Shown here one piece after another: positions 5,355 through 7,846 of a stretch of 7,846 nt of DNA. A program made the translations under genes and the position numbers. How positions within the stretch are numbered: the first letter of the stretch is position 1; the number at the start of each line of letters is the position of its first letter. Origin of the DNA: Cyclobacteriaceae bacterium (GTDB lineage Bacteria; Bacteroidota; Bacteroidia; Cytophagales; Cyclobacteriaceae); the NCBI GenBank assembly GCA_026994125.1, contig JALWRJ010000110.1, positions 1-7,846 of the forward strand, given 5' to 3'. Under the pieces are notes generated by a model. It did no database searches, was not told where the DNA came from, and worked only from the letters and a program-made list of their open reading frames with translations.

Positions 5355-7376
5355 TTATTTTTCAAGAATTTCAAATTCTACTCTTCGATTTGTTTTACGA
5401 CCTTCCCGGGTATCGTTACTTACAAGGGGTTGGGTTTCGCCAAACCATTCTACCTCTACCCTGCTTTGGTCTATCTGTTTGCTTAGTAGGTAGGTAACCA
5501 CCGATTTTGCTCTACGTTCGGATAGTCCCAAGTTATACTCGGCCGGGCCGGTACTATCGGTGTGGCCTTTAATTTTAATTCTTACAGTCGGGTTCTCCTG
5601 CATATAAGTTACTAAGCGGTCGAGTTCGGGGAACGACTCTGGCTTTAACACGGCCTTGTCGAAATCGAAGAAGATGTTGTTAAGCGTAATAACAGCAGCC
5701 ACCTTTTCGTGCACCATGTATAAGTTGGTATTAAGTTCATCCCCGTTAACCTTGTCGGTTGTTAAATCTATGTTTTCATTAATGGGTAAGTAACCGGGCA
5801 CCTCGGCACGATATCCGTATTGGTTGCCTTTGGGCAGTACAATTTCGTAATTACCTGTTTTTTTATGGCTTTTAGTAATTCCGGCAGTAGTACCTTCGGG
5901 TAGTTTCTCATAAATAATTTTAGCTTCGATAGGCTCTCCTGTATCTTTATCCAACAGTTTACCTCGTATAACCACTACATCGGAGGGCATCACTTTAAGG
6001 GGAAGTTCCACTTTAAAAATATCGGAGTTATCCTCGCCTACTTCCTGGGTATAATAGGCGTAGTTACCCGTTAAAGGAATGTTAAAGAATAAATCTTCTT
6101 TGGGGGAGTTAATATCTGGGCCCAGGTTCTGAGGTTGCGACCAGTTGGTCCAAGTATCGTCTAGTCGTTTAGATACATAAATATCCTGCCCTCCAAAGCC
6201 CCGCAAACCATTGGTAGAATAGTACAAGGTTTTATCATCGGCAGCCAAAAAGGGCGAAGCATCGTCCCCGGCCGTGTTAATTTGTTTCCCCAGGTTTAAG
6301 GGCTCAGTCCACGTGCTGTCTTCTTTAAAAAATGAAACATACAAGTCGCGTGCTCCATAGGTATCGTCACGTTCTACCGATAGCAGTAGCACACGTCTGT
6401 TATTGGCCAAAAAATAATTCGATTTTTCGTTGTAATTATAATCGTTTTCGATAATCAGGTTAAAAGGTTTGGTCCACTCGTCACCTTCTTTGGTACTAAT
6501 AGAAACCCCAGCTGACATTTTATTTTCATGTTTTTCGTTGTATTGGTTGCCCAACAACAACACAATAGAGTTGCCATCGGGGGTAATTGAACACACGTAA
6601 TTGGGCGCTTCGTTGTTAAGTGGTTTTCCTATGTTTACGGCCTCTTTCCACTCACCTGTGGAATCCATTTCAGAATACCAAATATCCTCGCTATCGTTTT
6701 CTCCACCAACGTTATCGGGGTGGTTTTTACGGCTAAAGTACAAGGTACGTCCATCGGGCGACAACAAAGGTTTAAACTCTTCGTACGGGCTGTTTACATT
6801 ATCGCTTAAGCGCTCAGCCAATAAGTTGGAATTCAGGTTTTCCATAATTTCCACTTCTACGTTGGTGGGTTTGGCCGATTCTGAAATGCCAATGGCATCG
6901 ATGCTGTAATATTCGTTAACAACACTCCCGTCAAATTCTACTTTAACCGCAGCCACTTTATAGGGTGTTTTACTTAAAATAATGCTAAACAAACGTCCTT
7001 TTAGCGGTATAGCCGAAGCACTAAAGGTGTTAATCAGGTGTTCGTTGCCCTGTTCATCGTAGGCATACACACTGGTAATGGTGGTTGGGTTGTACGATTC
7101 GGCTATTACAATTTGCCTAATATGAATGGGGGTGGCAAACCCTACCTTTAAAAACTCCTTGCTTTGTGGCCGGTCGGGTGTCCAGGCCGATGGGCTTTCG
7201 CCTGCTGCGGGTAATACATTTGGTTCTCCTAACACTTGCTCGGCAGCGTACTGGATCGGGGTAAGTTCCGATGAAAACTCAATTACTTTAGACGCCCATT
7301 GGATTTCCTGTGCACGGCCAACAAACGACAAAGCTATGATCCCTACGATGGTTATTATACTTTTTTTAAGATGCAT
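5355..7376 (-). CDS. PD40-propeller/OmpA-family periplasmic protein
   Basis: The 673-residue protein has a signal peptide (1-22, cleavage near GRAQ). Residues 25-166 form a discoidin/galactose-binding-like beta domain (EIQWASKVIEFSSE, VLGEPNVLP, EFLKVGFATPIHIRQIVIAES). Residues 195-457 carry PD40/TolB-type propeller repeats, including LLSPDGRTLYFSR (204-216) with DIWYSEM, SITPDGNSIVLL (263-274), and FLAADDKTLYYSTNG (376-390) with GGQDIYVSK. Residues 466-540 are a carboxypeptidase-regulatory-like sandwich. Residues 562-673 are an OmpA domain with NIFFDFDKAVLKPES (567-581), GHTDSTG (604-610), LSERRAKSV and TNRRVEFEI. The peptidoglycan contacts Asp607 and Arg622 are present. It should sit in the periplasm, bound to peptidoglycan, using its propeller and N-terminal domain to bind proteins or glycans. 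This layout resembles OmpA/PD40 proteins of Bacteroidota cell-envelope and gliding/secretion systems, but no por/gld genes are visible, so that role is not claimed. It leads a two-gene unit. Confidence 0.93.
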   Translation of the reverse strand: MHLKKSIITIVGIIALSFVGRAQEIQWASKVIEFSSELTPIQYAAEQVLGEPNVLPAAGESPSAWTPDRPQSKEFLKVGFATPIHIRQIVIAESYNPTTITSVYAYDEQGNEHLINTFSASAIPLKGRLFSIILSKTPYKVAAVKVEFDGSVVNEYYSIDAIGISESAKPTNVEVEIMENLNSNLLAERLSDNVNSPYEEFKPLLSPDGRTLYFSRKNHPDNVGGENDSEDIWYSEMDSTGEWKEAVNIGKPLNNEAPNYVCSITPDGNSIVLLLGNQYNEKHENKMSAGVSISTKEGDEWTKPFNLIIENDYNYNEKSNYFLANNRRVLLLSVERDDTYGARDLYVSFFKEDSTWTEPLNLGKQINTAGDDASPFLAADDKTLYYSTNGLRGFGGQDIYVSKRLDDTWTNWSQPQNLGPDINSPKEDLFFNIPLTGNYAYYTQEVGEDNSDIFKVELPLKVMPSDVVVIRGKLLDKDTGEPIEAKIIYEKLPEGTTAGITKSHKKTGNYEIVLPKGNQYGYRAEVPGYLPINENIDLTTDKVNGDELNTNLYMVHEKVAAVITLNNIFFDFDKAVLKPESFPELDRLVTYMQENPTVRIKIKGHTDSTGPAEYNLGLSERRAKSVVTYLLSKQIDQSRVEVEWFGETQPLVSNDTREGRKTNRRVEFEILEK

Positions 7377-7378
7377 AG

Positions 7379-7394
7379 TTTTGATTAATCAAAA
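7379..7394. repeat. Perfect 16-bp palindrome next to the start codon of the PD40/OmpA gene
   Basis: TTTTGATTAATCAAAA is its own reverse complement over all 16 bases. It ends two bases before the ATG at 7376, covering the place where a ribosome binding site would sit. It could be an operator for a dimeric regulator or an AT-rich RNA hairpin in the leader. No Shine-Dalgarno sequence is visible in this leader. Confidence 0.6.
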
Positions 7395-7437
7395 TTTAGT
7401 ACTGTAATAATAGAATAAAATTCAATTTTTTTTATAC

Positions 7438-7497
7438 ACCTGAATAAGGATTTTATCATAAATCTTAAAATTTCAGGTAGATTTAGTGTATTCTACC
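7438..7497. repeat. Two overlapping inverted repeats between symporter and PD40/OmpA gene
   Basis: Hairpin A: ACCTGAA (7438-7444) pairs with TTCAGGT (7472-7478). Inside it AGGATTT (7447-7453) pairs with AAATCTT (7460-7466) with one G-T wobble and a six-base loop. Hairpin B: GGTAGA (7476-7481) pairs with TCTACC (7492-7497). The two share 7476-7478 and so exclude each other. On the minus strand B follows the symporter stop closely and is trailed by a weak TGAAATTTT tract, so B may serve as its terminator. A is followed by an A-tract rather than a U-tract. Confidence 0.45.
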
Positions 7498-7502
7498 AAA
7501 AA

Positions 7503-7846
7503 TCACTCTTCTTTTTCCCAAAATTCAGCATTTTTTATACCTAACTTTTTTGAGTTAAACACCGGATCGAGGCCGGCTTTCCGTTGATTTACATAATCGG
7601 CAAACGCAATTTTTACCGGTTTGTATAATATAAGGATAGCTATCATGTTAAGCCAAGCCATTAGACCAACCCCAATATCGCCCAGTTTCCATACGGCACC
7701 GGCCGAAATGGTTGTGGCATAATAGGTAGTAGCCAACATGAGCACTCTTAACAGGTTTACACTTAGTTTATAGTTTCTTTTTTTAAACAAATAGGCTATG
7801 TTGGTTTCGGCCATGTAGTAGTAAGCCATAATGGTAGTAAAAGCAA
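7503..7846 (-). CDS. Sodium:alanine symporter (AGCS family), C-terminal 113 residues; N-terminus beyond window
   Basis: The frame is open from the right edge to the stop at 7503-7505, so the ATG at 7829 is internal. The visible residues begin AFTTIMAYYYMAETNIAYL, the conserved late transmembrane region of alanine/glycine:cation symporters (AGCS, AlsT/DagA type). These import small neutral amino acids with Na+ across the inner membrane. Two further hydrophobic segments follow, around VLMLATTYYATTISAGAVWKL and GVGLMAWLNMIAILILY. Between them comes the family's W-x-L-G-D-I-G-x-G-L-M-A-W-x-N pattern. The cytoplasmic tail contains DYVNQRKAGLDPVF and ends FWEKEE, also usual for the family. Full members are about 450-550 residues, so roughly three quarters is missing. 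It points the same way as the OmpA genes, but a 126-bp gap with inverted repeats separates them, and no functional link is evident. Confidence 0.88.
   Translation of the reverse strand, partial: AFTTIMAYYYMAETNIAYLFKKRNYKLSVNLLRVLMLATTYYATTISAGAVWKLGDIGVGLMAWLNMIAILILYKPVKIAFADYVNQRKAGLDPVFNSKKLGIKNAEFWEKEE

Noticed and set aside
5351..5374. Eight-residue extension of the smaller OmpA protein from an ATG at 5374
   Set aside because: It would place MKFLKNNP before a normal signal peptide and overlap the upstream gene; the ATG at 5350 gives a standard Sec signal.
6601..7407. Plus-strand reading frames of 102 and 93 codons (6601-6909 and 7126-7407)
   Set aside because: Antisense to the PD40/OmpA gene and without recognisable protein features.

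Overview
The window reads as an ordinary chromosomal segment of an AT-rich member of the Bacteroidota, probably near the Cytophagales or a related group; the order is inference. The evidence is an outer-membrane lipoprotein and OmpA-type proteins that combine PD40 propeller repeats with carboxypeptidase-regulatory-like beta-sandwiches, which is typical of that phylum. Most start codons lack a strong Shine-Dalgarno sequence. Two upstream regions carry an exact match to the Bacteroidota -7 promoter element TAnnTTTG. No tRNA, rRNA, CRISPR array, insertion sequence or phage gene was seen.

Left part (1-1840): the first 252 codons of a CopA-type copper P1B-ATPase run leftward off the edge, starting at 756. 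A 197-bp divergent intergenic region separates it from a small, probably exported lipocalin-like protein (954-1415, +). This converges with a TerB-like helical protein (1433-1840, -) that appears to have lost the family's acidic residues.

Middle (1916-3898): a class-3-type aldehyde dehydrogenase (1952-3382, -) ends in a good intrinsic terminator. Only 42 bp separate its start codon from that of a divergent MazG/PRA-PH-type all-alpha nucleoside triphosphate pyrophosphohydrolase (3425-3898, +).

Right part (3953-7846): everything is on the minus strand. In transcription order it holds the C-terminal end of an AGCS sodium:alanine symporter, an intergenic region with overlapping inverted repeats and a perfect 16-bp palindrome, a 673-residue PD40/OmpA protein, a 238-residue beta-sandwich/OmpA protein starting 4 bp later, a probable terminator hairpin, and a lipoprotein of unknown function. 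The two OmpA proteins are related: the smaller resembles the C-terminal third of the larger. They probably anchor to peptidoglycan from the periplasmic side of the outer membrane.

I see no convincing novel multi-gene system. The observations most worth following are the partial duplication of the OmpA proteins, the palindrome against the start codon of the larger one, and the degenerate TerB-like protein.
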